A stretch of 64,000 bases of DNA from Kingdonia uniflora (taxonomy: Eukaryota > Streptophyta > Magnoliopsida > Ranunculales > Circaeasteraceae). The translations under genes were made by a program, and so were the position numbers. This document shows, one piece after another, positions 36,827 through 48,421 of this stretch. The notes beneath the pieces were generated by a model that was not told the origin of the DNA, did not search any database, and saw only the letters and a program-made list of their open reading frames with translations. Every line of letters starts with the position of its first letter. Position 1 is the first letter of the stretch. The DNA lies in contig JACGCM010001594.1 of assembly GCA_014058105.1 (NCBI GenBank), forward strand, positions 1,178,001 to 1,242,000, in the 5' to 3' direction.

Positions 36827-37204
36827 ATGGTGAAGACTCGCTCTCAGAGGGCTGTTGAAGCGCGTGCATTGAATGACTTGCTCTTAGCATTCAAGATTGA
36901 TGAAATAAGGGAAGCTATTTTCGGGCAGCAAGGTTATGATGCAGTTCTGCTCGAGACCCGAGCGAACTTCGAGGGTATGACTGATGTAGAAAGGGGCAAA
37001 GAAATGAACCGCGTGTATTGGTCTGAGTCTATACGCATCTGTTGGCGGTCTGTTGAAGATCGCAAAGAGTTCGTCATGATGATGGCAAGGGAGGAGATCA
37101 TCAATAAGGATAAGGATATCGTCTCAGGGCGACTGAAAGCTTGTAGTGTCGAAGGGCACGCCGGTTGCTTTAAATGCAAGTACCTTGGAGATTGGAGTGA
37201 TTGA
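36827..37204 (+). CDS. antisense unit A ORF of Tat element 2
   Basis: An intact 125-codon ORF opposite to gag-pol, start MVKTRSQRAVEARALND in the context AAAAATGG. Residues 20-50 (KIDEIREAIFGQQGYDAVLL) match the unit A-like frame of element 1 (10697-10888). The C-terminal end has a Cys/His cluster (CSVEGHAGCFKCKYLG) that could bind a metal, though I know no such family. It is basic and mostly helical. It ends at TGA 37202, about 410 bp before the gene B TATA box. Function unknown; conservation of position suggests a real accessory protein. Confidence 0.55.
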   Translation: MVKTRSQRAVEARALNDLLLAFKIDEIREAIFGQQGYDAVLLETRANFEGMTDVERGKEMNRVYWSESIRICWRSVEDRKEFVMMMAREEIINKDKDIVSGRLKACSVEGHAGCFKCKYLGDWSD

Positions 37205-37610
37205 ATGTTGTATTTTTGAATTTTTGAAATGTAACTGCCCAAATTTACTTGAAGAAAACTCTGTTCACGAAAATAGGCTATAACTAGGATTGCTGTCGAA
37301 ACTAAATTTTTGAATTTGTGTTGCTAATTGATATTGACGTTAAAGTCAAGGTGTATAAGTAGGGCAAACGAAGGTACGTGGAATTTTAAAATAGATAATT
37401 CATAATCATGAGTTTGGGGCATTGTGAAAAGAGTGGGACCAAGAGTCTGAGAGATACGCTAAAGTATAATATTTGATGTAATAATGGGAAGGTGGTTTCA
37501 CCGAAGCGGTACAACATGCCTGACAGGCTCAGACGAACAGACAGCTTGGTTCAGGAATAGAGGACTATTTATTCAAAAACTCAAAACCGCCAGCGGTTCG
37601 GGGAAAAGTG

Positions 37611-37618
37611 TATAAGTA
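37611..37618 (+). promoter_or_regulatory. antisense TATA box before gene B, element 2
   Basis: TATAAGTA, identical to the octamer before gene B in element 1 (10389-10396). It is followed by a CT-rich stretch (CTCCCTCTCC). Confidence 0.45.
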
Positions 37619-37639
37619 CTCCCTCTCCGAATATAAAAA

Positions 37640-40600
37640 ACCAGAAACATAAAAGAAGGTTTAGGGAGATAGAAATCTCATTTGACGATTCCATTACCGC
37701 CGAAGGAGGAAAGGATAAGAGGAAAATAGTGTCTAGGAGTTTCTATTGCTAACAGCGAGAGGAGGCTGAGATCGAGGAAGTTTTGAAGAAGTTACAGAAA
37801 TTGAGCAAGCTGGTGCGGACCAACGCTGTAGACTCCCACTTGGGTGTTGAAGGTAAGTCTGTCTTTGTGTTTATAAGAATTTTTGTATAAAAATCTTTAT
37901 TGTGTTGGGATAAGGATGTAATCTCCACCCAAACATAAAAAATAAAAATAATAAGGGGAATAATGACAACGGGGCGAGAAAAATCGTTGTGTGATAATTG
38001 TGATTGTAGAAGTGATCTAGTAGTGCGAGCTAATAATTGATATATATACCTCGACCTATCTGTAGGTTTTGCTGGAATAGCTTCTTGTATAGTAGATCAT
38101 TTACTGTAGATAAGTATGGTTTTGACCTCTGGTTGTACAAAGGTTGATGAAGTAGACTTAGTAAGACGCTTTTCTCCCGTCATTGGAGTAGGTGACGAGG
38201 AGGATATTGTAGCAGAATTGGTAGAATGGCCTCATTTGAAGGGTTCTCGAGTTGAGTACCTTACGGTTTGTAGTCGATTTATGGAGTTCTGTAATGCCAA
38301 AAGTAGTGTAGATGGGATCTGAGGGTACGCCTTCGGATATAGGGGTAATTTCTTTAGGACTTGCAGTGTCAGACAAGGAGGGGATTACCTGTATTTGTTG
38401 CCTGATTTGGCTAAAGAAAAGAAGTGTAGGCGTTTGGGGGACGAAGTATCCTTGGAGTACGTTCAAGGCGTGGTGAAGGAGAGTCAAACTGATGGTTTTT
38501 GTTGTTATTTAGCCCAGTTCGACTATGGGTTGACGTTGCCTTTGAGAAATTTGGCTAAGAGTGTTATGAATATGATTGAGGCTTGCCTGGCGCAGCTAAA
38601 TTGTAATTTTTGGGAAGTTATCCTTGTATGCGAAACCCTTAATGAGAGATGGGCTGCATCTGGTAGTGAGAGTAGAATTACTGCCAAGGATTTTCTGGAA
38701 TATTGCGCTGTGAAGTATGTCACAGGAACTGATGGTGCATATCTTTCTTCTAGTTCTTCAAGACCATGCTTCTTTGACCTGTCTTCAGCAGGGCGAGTGT
38801 GGAACGACAACCCTTTATGGGTGTCTGATAAATGTCTTCAGCGGTCTGATGAGGAACCCCTGGAACTTAATAATAGAACTATAACAAAGGGTAAGTATAC
38901 CATTGAAAATCGAACTATTATTTGTATGTTGAACTATATTTCTAAAGTTGATTTGTATCTTACGTTGCCTATCTTTTATGCAGGAATTAGCTGCAAAGTT
39001 TCGAGGAAGGAATCCTTCATAGATTCTGTTTCCAAGGATGGCACTGAGCTCGAGGTCGTTCTCAAAAAGTTAGGGATAAATAGGCTCAAAAGGGTAGCTA
39101 GTAAGGACGACAAGGTCAGGAGATCTCAAGCGAAGAGGGGAATGGTTGGGAAAACTCTAGGCTCTATGGAAAAGAAAATGTTAACTCCTGAACTTAATAC
39201 TCCTTTGAAGCTTGCGCGGCTTAACGAAATGCCAGATGGGCCAGTAGACATGGCCACTATGTCTAACACTGTTGAACAGAATCTTGCGAAGAGGAAGGCC
39301 GTAAAAAGGGGGGCAGCTTCTCGTTCTGCTACGTCGGACAGTGTGGACGATAGCAGTATGAGGAGGAAGGTAACTCCTCCTGCAAAGTCGCAGATGGTGT
39401 TAGAGGAAAGCATTAAGATCGCTGAGGGGGCTGACTTGAGGCTGCGTTTTGAGGTTGAAACTGGTCTCATGGAGGAACGATGTCGAGCTAAAGCTCGAGA
39501 AAAGGGGGTTACTGTTGTTGAAGATGAGTTTAAGAAGGTTAGTAAATATTTGGTTTTTTCGTATTGTTTTATCGTCTCGAGATGACTTATTTCTTGTTGT
39601 AGTTTACTCGTGCTCTGAGGGGGGTTCAGCTTGGTCTCCAGGATAGGTCTATTGAGCTGGAAAAGAGGATCTCCCAGCTTGAGGGGGACAAAAACCAGTT
39701 TGAAGAGAGCTTGACTCGGGAGAGGGAAGCTTTTCAGTTGGAGCTGGAGAAAGAAAAGGAAGCTGCTGCCCTAAAGCTGAAGGAAGTTAGGGCTGAAAGT
39801 GTAGCTGAAGCAGAGTGATTGGTTTCCGCGTCTGCTACTTCTCGGAACACCCTTGCAGGGAAGCTCTACCAGCTGAGGTATACAAAGGCAAAGATTTTGG
39901 CATTTAGTGAAGGGAATTATGAGGAGAAGGAAATTGTGGATGAAGAGGAGGTTGAGGAAATGGAAGATGGTCTGAATGTTGCTGAAAAGACCATTGCCGA
40001 TAATCAGGAAATAATTGATCAGGTAGGATGATCATGTAATGTAACATCGGTTGTGAAACATGAACTCGAGCTTTGTAATATTATACTGTTGTTTGATGCC
40101 AACAACATTTTTCTTATGAAACCTCATATTGTAGGAGATAGAAAGCTTCCACCTCAGAGTTGTGGACTTAGAGGGCCTGCTTGAAGTGGAGAAAAACTCC
40201 TCTGCTGATTTGCAGGTTAGATAATTCAGATAAATTAATAACTAGATGAACATGAATTTAATAGAAGAAGGGATATGACCTTGTAAGTTTGTTCTAATTC
40301 AGGATGTTTGTGTATGTACACTCTGCCTTGCGACCAAAGCTGGTTTCTTGGCCGGTAGGCCAAGGGGGCACTGGCTCTCTTGAGCTTTCAGGTGTCTGTT
40401 CTGCAAGTTTGTCAGTATGCTTCTGTCGATATGTTTCCTAATTAGGTACTGATGTTGTGAGTCCCTGCTAACTGTAATGCAGAAGGAGCTAGATGTTTGC
40501 TAGAGAGAGAGAAGAGCAGACTCTTTTGTATAATACTGAGTATGCAGAAGAATATGAGGCTTTGATCTCTCAATATGAAGATCGATTGGATGATAATGTG

Positions 40601-41866
40601 AAGCTTTCTCTAAAGCTTGAAGAAGCTAAGAGGCAAGTCGAGGATAAGACTGCAACACTTTTGAGCAAGGATTTGGCTTTGAACCAACTTATCAGTGAAC
40701 TTGCTGAGTTGAAGGAAAGAGCGGCGTTAGGTTCTCGGGACGATGCTAAGTTAGCCAAATACCGTATTAGAACATTGAATGACGAGATATCTAATATGAA
40801 ATGTAACATTCGTACTCTGAACGAGCAGTTGTTAAAGAGAGAGATCGACCTGGATACTGCGCGAACTAACTCGGCTGTGTCTAAGGTTGATTTTGAAAAA
40901 TTGAGCAGTAATATTGTGGGCAAAGGTTTAGAATTGCGTAACTCTGCACAAATACGTGATATTTAGATCGCCAGGTTATATCGTTTAAAGGCCAATTTAC
41001 GTCGTTTAAAAGAAAGAGAGGCTAAGAGCAGGGCTGATTTGGCAGATGTTCAAGCCAAGAATAGAAGTTGGGTAGACGATTTGACCCACGTCCACGGAAA
41101 TGTGAGGAGGGTGGTGCAACGTGATAAGGAGATGAATGAAAGAATTAATCAACTTTGTGCTCGAATTACCGAATTGGAGCGGGAATTACGTGTAAGGGAA
41201 ATGAAGTATGATAAGGATCTGAAATTGGAATTGGATAAAAGGGATGGTGAAATTGCTTATGGCGAGGGGAGTCGAGAGATGAAGGAATTCCTTCGTCAAA
41301 AAGAAAACTTAGTGGAGAATATGCGCATTGATCTCACAAATTCTCGGCAGAAGTCGATAGACCTTACGAGGCAGATGAGTGAACATATTGATCAATTAAC
41401 AATGGAATTGGTTGAATCGAAAGCTCATCGTTTGAGGAATAACAAGCGTGTTGCTGTTACTCACCAATCCTTTAAGGAACTAGTAGTTCATGAGCAAGAT
41501 AAATGTGATGGTGAAGCTTTGCATCAACGGCAATTAAGCGCATTGGTTGCATTTTTTGTCGAGGAAATACAATTTTTGCAGGTTGAGAGGGATTTGATGC
41601 AAGATTGCTTCTTTGGGAGGACTTATGTATGTAAAATCGATATCTCGAGCATAGATCTGATTGGGGTTATGGATAGTGGTATTGGGACCACGACGGCTAA
41701 ACAGATAGCTCGAGGGAGAGAAATTGTTGCTGAACGAGCTCCAAAATACATGGCATCCTGGACTGAAATAGGTGGAAGCTCGAGTGCAGTCTCACCTACT
41801 CCTGTTGTGGGAGGAAGGTCGACTGTTCTCCCATCAAGAAATTCTAGCATAATTAAAATGAAATAG
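37640..41866 (+). pseudogene. antisense gene B of Tat element 2, multi-exon, globular domain plus coiled coil
   Basis: Inferred exons: B1 to 37852, B2 38110-38890, B3 38984-39537, B4 39603-40022, B5 40135-40215, B6 from 40483 to 41866. All have GT/AG borders. Phase is kept from B2 through B5; B6 needs a 1-nt shift. B2 holds the conserved domain (LLPDLAKEKKCRRLG, FCCYLAQFDYGLTLPLRNLA, FFDLSSAGRVWNDNPLWV). B3 has a basic linker. B4-B6 form a long coiled coil (LQDRSIELEKRISQLEGD, NERINQLCARITELERELR). Stops: TGA near 38320, TGA 39816-39818, TAG 40964-40966. No clear ATG in B1. The domain may be the PF04195-type 'putative gypsy type transposon' family (from memory). Function unknown. Confidence 0.75.
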
Positions 41867-42126
41867 ACTTGAATTTTGATAATGAGTACCTTTTGTAATT
41901 AGCAGATGTTGATGCTTCAGTGACTGATTGAATAAATCAGTGTTCAATGTAGGCCCTTGAGAGGAGCGTTGTAATTTGAAATGTTGATATTGGAAACTAA
42001 CATTTTCTTCACCTGCAGTAGATGTTATTCTCTGGTTTGACCTATCGAATTAGAAGAAGTCCGTGGGTATAGAAGTAAGTATTATATGTACTTCAACCCT
42101 TGGACTTTTGGGAGGCTTAACGACAT

Positions 42127-42423
42127 CGAGCAAGTTTTTCCCACACTCGTACTTTAGGCATGTTATCTACAGGCTAAGAGGCTCGTTATGGCCCCCGCCT
42201 TCGGATGTATGAGTATCCTCAGGAGTTGGGCCAGTATTATCTATGCCATTACCAATATTGGATGTTGGAGCTTATCGGCAGCGAGCAAGTTTTTTCCTCA
42301 CTCGTGCTTTAGGCTTGTTATCTTCAGGCTAAGAGGTTCGTTATGGCCCCCGCCTTCGGATGCATGAGTATCCTTAGGAGTTAGGCTAGTATTATCTATG
42401 TCATTACCAATATTGGATGTTGG
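42127..42423 (+). repeat. tandem duplication of a 142 bp segment, period 155 bp
   Basis: 42127-42268 and 42282-42423 are close copies. Both contain CACTCGT, GGCTAAGAGG, GGCCCCCGCCTTCGGATG and end ATATTGGATGTTGG. The repeat lies about 260 bp after the end of antisense gene B and before the integrase end. Not seen in element 1. Confidence 0.85.
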
Positions 42424-42639
42424 TTTTACCTTTAGGTATCGAGCTAGTATAAACTGTAGTTTAACCCTTGGGTAGAGATGGATGGAAATGAAGTGGAACT
42501 GTATAGCAGGGATTCTTGTGATAAGAAAGAAATTTCATTAATTGAAAAGAGTTTGTACATACATTGGAGATGAAACCTCGAGTTGGATTGGGCGCTGCTG
42601 AGCGACGGGAGAGCTGTTCAGCGTCGAAATAACTTTAAT

Positions 42640-43620
42640 CTTCTTGTATTCTATGGATTTGGAATTTTGTCACCGGCTTCCGTCATGAGATAGTATGAAC
42701 CCAGACCAGTTCGACCTATGACCATGAAAGAACCTTCCCAGTTTTCTGCTAGTTTACCAGCATGTGAATCTTTTCTGTTATCGGGGATTTCTCGAAGGAC
42801 CCAGTCGTTGATAGCGAACTCCCGAGTGCGAACTCGTTTGTTATATGAATTTGCCAGTGCTTGATGATATCGACCAAGATTTGTGATAACTCAATCTCGT
42901 GTCTCATCGATCCAATTGAGGTTACACGCCAATTCAAACTCATTTTCTTCGTCTGTGAGCTCGTGGTCTCTTATAGGATGGTGGTACTTTGTTGGGATCA
43001 CTGCTTCAGTTCCATATGCAAATAGAAAAGGAGAGCACTGTGTTGACATCCGGGGCGTAATTCGATAAGCCCATAAGACGTGAGGTAATTCACGTATCTA
43101 GTTGCCCTTCTTCTGTGACATAAGGCACTTTTTGAGACCATCCACAATGATTTTGTTTAAAATCTCTGCCTGCCCGTTTCCCTGGGGGTAGTACGGGTTT
43201 GATAAAAAATGGATTATGTTGTGTTTGTTGAGAAATGCTACAATCTTGGCTCCAACGAATTGAGGACCGTTATCGATACGGATCAAATGGGGACAACCAA
43301 ATCTTGTGATGATATGCTGCCAAATGAAAGAAATGACCTCTTCTTCTCGAGTTCTGCATAGAGAAACTGCTTCGAACCATTTAGTGAAGTAATATGTGGC
43401 AACAAGGAGAAATTTCCTGTTACCAGGAGTATTGGGGAATTCACCAACTAGATCGAGTGCCCATTGCTTGAATGGCCAGTACACCTTACTGGCATGGAGT
43501 TCGAGGGAAGGGGCCTGAATTTGATCCCCATGACGCTGACATGCGTCGTATTTCCTTGAGTATTCTTTAGCTTGCTTCCGCATCCCTAGCCAGAATACTC
43601 CTTGGGTAAAGCTCTGTTAG
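42640..43620 (-). pseudogene. int: integrase of Tat element 2
   Basis: The core domain is open over 43583-43098 and keeps the catalytic triad: Asp in WALDLVGEF, Asp in RIDNGPQFV and Glu in GNGQAEILNK. The last two are 36 residues apart, as expected for D,D-35-E. The conserved ATDYF motif reads ATYYF here (Asp to Tyr), a non-catalytic position. The zinc finger lies just upstream in another frame (MLRDLHEGTCGSH at 43690-43655). Downstream, a TAG after QKKGN precedes the C-terminal part (ELACNLNWIDETRD, NWEGSFMVIGRTG). Frameshifted, so not a working gene as it stands. Confidence 0.8.
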
Positions 43621-43639
43621 CAAGAGCACGTCCTGCGGT

Positions 43640-44345
43640 ATGGGATCCGCAGGTACCTTCATGTAGATCTCGAAGCATATTGTCGGCAAATTCTTTTGAG
43701 AGGCACTTGAGGTATGGACCAGTGACTGAACGTTTATAGAGATTGCCGTTTGGTTGGACTGTATAACGCTTTGAATTCTCGATGATGTGTCTGTACTGCT
43801 GTGGACCATCTGGTAGTGGCCCGTTGCATAAGTTATCCAGACCGAGATAAATAACGAATGGTTTCCTCCAATCATCTTCCGCCATCTCATCGCCCCCAGT
43901 GTTAATCGCATATATTGTAGTACGATTAATACTGGGGCTAGAAATAACTTTGATTTGAAAGTGTCTTGATTCTCTACCCAATACTCCGGCTAAGTAAGCC
44001 AAGGAGTCGGCGTAGCGATTCTCTCCTCGAGGGAGGTATTCGAGCGTAACTTTGTGAAATTTGTTTAGCTTTTCTGCAACCAGAGCTGCATAATCGACCA
44101 TGATGTTGTTCTTCTTGTAATATTCTGAGTAGTGATGAACGATTTGAAGAGAGTCTGTGTAGGCCGAGATTTTAGTGATTCTGAGTTAGAGAGCCATATC
44201 TAGACCATGAATGAGAGCCTCGTACTCTATAATATTGTTCGAGGCTTCAAAGTGGAGACAGATGGATTTCTCGATTCTGTCGTTGGAAGGCGTAATGAGA
44301 ACGATCCCAATTCCTGACCCTGCGGGTCCTGCTGAACCATCGGTG
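43640..44345 (-). pseudogene. second RNase H and linker of Tat element 2
   Basis: Archaeal-like RNase H on the minus strand: a GSGIGIVLI motif near 44300, FEASNNI and EYEALIHGLDMA near 44235-44190, AYTDSLQIVHHYSEYYKK near 44160-44110, then the open stretch 44101-43586 with RGENRYADSLAYLAGVLG. It corresponds to 4862-5371 of element 1. A TAA/TAG-type stop near 44190 and frame changes break it. The open end runs into the zinc finger of integrase. Confidence 0.75.
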
Positions 44346-44361
44346 AGGAGCCTTTACCCTT

Positions 44362-45810
44362 TTAAGATATCCATAATGCTTGATCATCAAAAGATTTAGA
44401 GGGTGGGAACTCATCTGTTGCATCTTCGGCGAGATCCGGATCATGTTCTTCCCAGTCAGGATCTGAAACTGGAAAGTCTGCTAAGAAATCAACAACTGCT
44501 TGACCCTTTTCTAAAATTCGCTGCTCGAATTTGATTTCGTGCTCCCCCAAACTGACGGACCACTGCTGTACTCGTATGGATTTCTCTTTCTTAGAGAATA
44601 CTTCCCGAAGTGGGTAGTTTGTCATTACTTTGACAGGATATGCTTGAAAATAGTGTTTGAGCTTTTGTGCGGTGTAAACGAGAGTTAAAAGTAATCTTTC
44701 AATTTTAGAGTACCTCGTTTCCGCTGGAGTAAGTGTTTTGCTGATGAAGAAGATCGGTTTCTCAATTTTTCCTTCGAGCCAAATAAGAACTGAGCTAAGA
44801 GATGCATCTATAACTATGAGGTAGATAATCAGTTCCTCATTGCCTATCAGAGTGCTCATGATTGGATCCCTTCCTAGGTAAGTTTTGAGTTCCAGAAAAG
44901 TGGCTTCACATTCTGGTGTCCAGTTGATATCTTTGTTCTTTGAACCTTTGCCTCGTTGAGTGGAACCTCTGAGTAGCATAAATAACCATCTGTATCGGTC
45001 CAAGGATTTGGATACAAATCTGTTGATTGCTGCAATCTTTCCTGCGAGCTTTTGTACATCCTTCTTTGTTGATGGTGAAGGCATGTCCAGAAGAGCTCAA
45101 ATTTGATATGGATCTGTTTCTATCCCTTTCTTGCTGATAAGATGACCCAAGAACTTGCCCGAGTGAACACCGAACTGGCATTTTTCGGGATTAAGCTTCA
45201 TTCTCTAGGATAGTAATATACTAAATACTGTAGAGAGATGAGAGATGTGATCTTCTTTCTTTAGGCTCTTGCAAAGCATGTCGTCAATATAGACTTCGAC
45301 TATTTCTTCCAAGTGTTCTTTGAACATACTTGTGACCAGCCTTTGGTAAGTGGCTCCAGCGTTCTTAAGGCCGAATGGCATGACCTTGTAACAGTAGAGA
45401 CCTCATTCTGTAATAAATGTAGTCTTTTCTTGATCTGCTTCTAAGAGTGGAATCTGATTATACCCCGAAGCGGCATCCATCATGGACAAGAGTTCATGAC
45501 CTGCTGTAGAGTCGAGGATCTGATGAATGATCGGAAGAGGGAAACTGTATTTTGGCGTGTGTTTGTTAAGATCTGTAAAATCTACGCAGACCCGAGCCTT
45601 CCCATTCTTCTTTAGAACAGCAACGATATTAGAAATCCAGTCAGGGTACTTGGCTTCTCGAATGAAACCGACCTCGATAAGTTTGTCGATCTCCTTGTTC
45701 ACCTCGTCGCTAAGTCTTGGAGATAACCTGCGTTTCTTCTGCTTAACTGTTGTGGCGCCTTCGCGGATATTTAAAATATGGCAAGACTTTGAGGGGTCTA
45801 CGCCTGACAT
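44362..45810 (-). pseudogene. pol: reverse transcriptase and first RNase H of Tat element 2
   Basis: 45810-45403 is open with KYPDWISNIVAVLKKNG, CVDFTDLNKHTPKYSFP and MMDAASGYNQIPLLEAD. After a stop at about 45403 the palm continues with MPFGLKNAGATYQRLV and VEVYIDDMLCKS (about 45305-45270; both catalytic Asp present). The first RNase H is open over 45084-44362: INWTPECEATFLELKTYLG, DASLSSVLIWLEGK, ETRYSKIERLLLTLVY, LREVFSKKEKSIRVQQW. Only a few stops separate the pieces, so this is far better kept than in element 1. Confidence 0.85.
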
Positions 45811-45993
45811 TTCTTGGAAGTTCCATGCGAAAACGTCTTTGATGGATTGGAGGAAAGAAATAAGAGCTTATTTCTCTGTTTGAATTAATTTCGTACCAAT
45901 ATAAGTACCCCGGTTAACTCCATCGATCTGGACGTATTCTACGGGCTCGGCTGGAGAAGACTGATCATCGAGGTGATCGGCCTTCTGTGATTG

Positions 45994-46557
45994 CTATGCA
46001 GCAATCTGGTCGAGAACTGGTAAGACTGTATTCTCGCAAGCTCGAGAGAGTTTCTGACTTCCTTTGATTTCATAAATACCGTTATTATGTTTGAAACAGA
46101 GTGTTTGGTAGAATGTGGACGGGATGGCCTCTATATTGTGCAGCCAACAACGTCCTAGTATCCCCAAATACCTTGATTTAGCATTGATGACGTAAAAAAT
46201 AATGTCGATAGTGATAGGCCCTGCAGTGATCGGGAGAGTATTCTTCCCAACTCGTACTTCTTTGGACCCATTAAACCCACTGATGTCTGTCTCGCTTTGA
46301 ATGACCTGATCTGAGAGTCCCATCTGGTCAATCGTGCTATGGAAAAGGATCTCAATCCCATTTCCTGTGTCCACCATCATGGTGTGCATTACGAAGTTCC
46401 TCATTTTGAACATAATTACCAGTGCGTCATGATGAGGATACTTCGCATGTCTTGTATCGTAGTCTTCGAAGGAGATTCCCTTTCGACGACTACTTAACTC
46501 TGGGAAGAGCTTGACTTCCTTGTCCTGGACGGCAAGGTCACAGTACTCGCCCAACAT
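45994..46557 (-). pseudogene. pro: aspartic protease of Tat element 2
   Basis: An open 187-codon stretch with the active-site HTMMVDTGNGIEILF (DTG kept), then LPITAGPITIDIIFYVINAK and SRYLGILGRCWLHNIEAI. It would be part of a gag-pol polyprotein, so the isolated ORF start is not meaningful. Upstream the gag frame ends in a stop at 46561, downstream TAG-type stops precede RT. The domain itself looks intact; the polyprotein is not. Confidence 0.75.
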
Positions 46558-46560
46558 CCT

Positions 46561-48338
46561 CTACTTGATTCTGTTGGAATTGGAAACCTGATTGATCTCG
46601 ATCATATTGCTACAGTAGAGATGATATAGATGCTTCTCCTCTGCTTGCTTTGTTGCTTGAGTCACGCCACCTTGTTTCAGATAGCTCCCATCTTTATAGC
46701 TGGGAAGATCGATGATGTATTCGAGCATCCTCCCATCCTTAAAAATAATATCCAGGAGCTTCTTCAAACCATAGCAATTGTCGGTGCTGTGGTGCTTAAT
46801 CTTGTGATATTCGCAATAAGGTCGACCTGCTATTGGATCAAAGGTCGAGCTGGACGGAAACATATATCTTTCTGAAGAACGGGATAGATCACGGAAAGCT
46901 TGGCATTCAACTTTGGTATGACTGTTCTGGATGGTTTTTGCAACCTCTGATTGTTGTCTCTTCCTAGTTCTGTCTTTGCTCATTTAGGATCGCCTTGATC
47001 GCTCGAGCTACGGTTGTTGCTGGAATCTGTAGAAGGAACCTTGGTGTTATGGACTGCCTTTACGGGTTTATTCGGTTCGGGCATCATCCGCTCCAGATCG
47101 ATGTAATTGTTGACTTTCTCGATCATATCTTCGAGAGTCTTGGGCTTCTTCAGGAAGAGATACTTTTTAGCTTTACAATTGAACTGCAGAACATTTGTGT
47201 ATGCGAACACGGCTGTCTTCTGATCTAGATTGTCGACCTTCCGAGCCAGTTCAAGAAACTTCTTGGAGAACTCTTCGAGCTTTTCCCCTTGTGCTTATTT
47301 GAGACTTATAAGAGAATATAAGTTCTCTTCTTTGTCTTTGTTGTGGGCATAAGCCTTGATGAAGATTTTTTGTAACTGCTCGAAGGTATGAATCGAACCT
47401 TCCAGTAAAGAATGGAAACAACAGAGAGGTTCGTCCTGGAGACTGGTAGCGAAGAGCCGGCAAAGGATGTAATTCAGATTAGAATACAAACCCAATAAAT
47501 TGCGGAATTGTTGAACGTGCTGGCCAGGATCGGTTCTTTTGTATTTGATGATCTTGGGTGTATGAAAACCTGTTGGGACATTCATATCAAATAATTCTTT
47601 AGCAAGTAGACTACCTTGTAATTTATGCGAGTCATCCTTCGCGTTTAAAGCCGTTGTTTCGATGATCTCCCTGATACGCTGGTCCATGAGCTCCTAAGAA
47701 ATATAATACTGAGGGATAGGAGCCGCTGGAACTGCTGGAACTGCCAGAACTGCTAGAATTGTCGGAACTGCTAGAACTGTTGGAACCGCTTGACGTATGA
47801 GTCTGGGAACGTGGTTACCTATTTCCTCGCTCATATGTTTAGGAAACGGAGCTCGGTAAGGAGGTCGTAGGACTTCCTCGGGTTGCTTGGAAGGCCTACG
47901 ATCTCTGCTAATATCTGTCTGCGCCTCCTATCCCAAATAAATTGAGACTATCGGTACTTGTGGATCCTCACAATGAATCCTGGAAATATCTATATTGCGT
48001 ACCTCATATGGCCCTAACCTCTCGTGAACGGAAACCCTTGAGGTCGTTGGTACTGTCTCGCGTTCTCTCAAGGCTGGTGGTGGTTGGCTGTTCTGTAATG
48101 CTTTCAGAGCTGTTTGAAAAGCTAACATCTGAGCTTCTTGTTTCTTTGTCTCCAGAACTCGAGCTTGACGCTCTCATTCTGACTCCTTCTCGCGGATCTC
48201 TCGATCTGCCAATAGCAGATGCTCGAGCTAACTCCGTTTCTCGGCTTCGGCAATTAAGGTCACCTGAAGTTCGGCAACCCGATCAGGCCCCCTTGAACTT
48301 TTAGGCTGAGCTCCCAAAGATTGACGTGTTTGAACCAT
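46561..48338 (-). pseudogene. gag: gag of Tat element 2
   Basis: Starts at ATG 48338 (MVQTRQSLG), just inside the primer site. A charged helical N-terminal part with stops (48300-47930) and a proline/alanine-rich tract (47810-47700, repeated AVPxxL units) come first. The gag domain is open over 47687-47295 (GSLLAKELFDMNVPTGFHTP, QHVQQFRNLLGLYSNL, NKDKEENLYSLISLK), then 47210-46980 with LQFNCKAKKYLFLKKPKTLE. A zinc-knuckle-like or linker stretch follows to 46561. One stop (TAA) separates the two gag blocks. Homologous to 1216-2587. Confidence 0.8.
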
Positions 48339-48400
48339 AATTGAATACAGTTGACTGATGAGTATTTATCGTGGTTCTTAAGTACGTGGAAAAACCGTGT

Positions 48401-48419
48401 GTTCCCACAGACGACACCA
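48401..48419 (-). promoter_or_regulatory. primer binding site of element 2
   Basis: Minus strand TGGTGTCGTCTGTGGGAAC, 2 bp after the LTR end. It differs from the element 1 site mainly in the fourth to sixth bases. Confidence 0.8.
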
Positions 48420-48421
48420 AA

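Noticed and set aside
38523..38810. Minus-strand ORF of 95 codons over the conserved exon of antisense gene B
   Set aside because: Shadow frame of exon B2. The plus frame matches the homologous exon of element 1; the minus frame does not.
42127..42423. CRISPR-like repeat
   Set aside because: Only two long copies, in a plant retrotransposon; no spacer pattern.
43375..43400. Asp-to-Tyr change in the ATDYF motif of element 2 integrase as loss of the active site
   Set aside because: The catalytic residues are the Asp of WALDLV, the Asp of IDNGPQF and the Glu of GQAE, all present. ATDYF is conserved but not catalytic.
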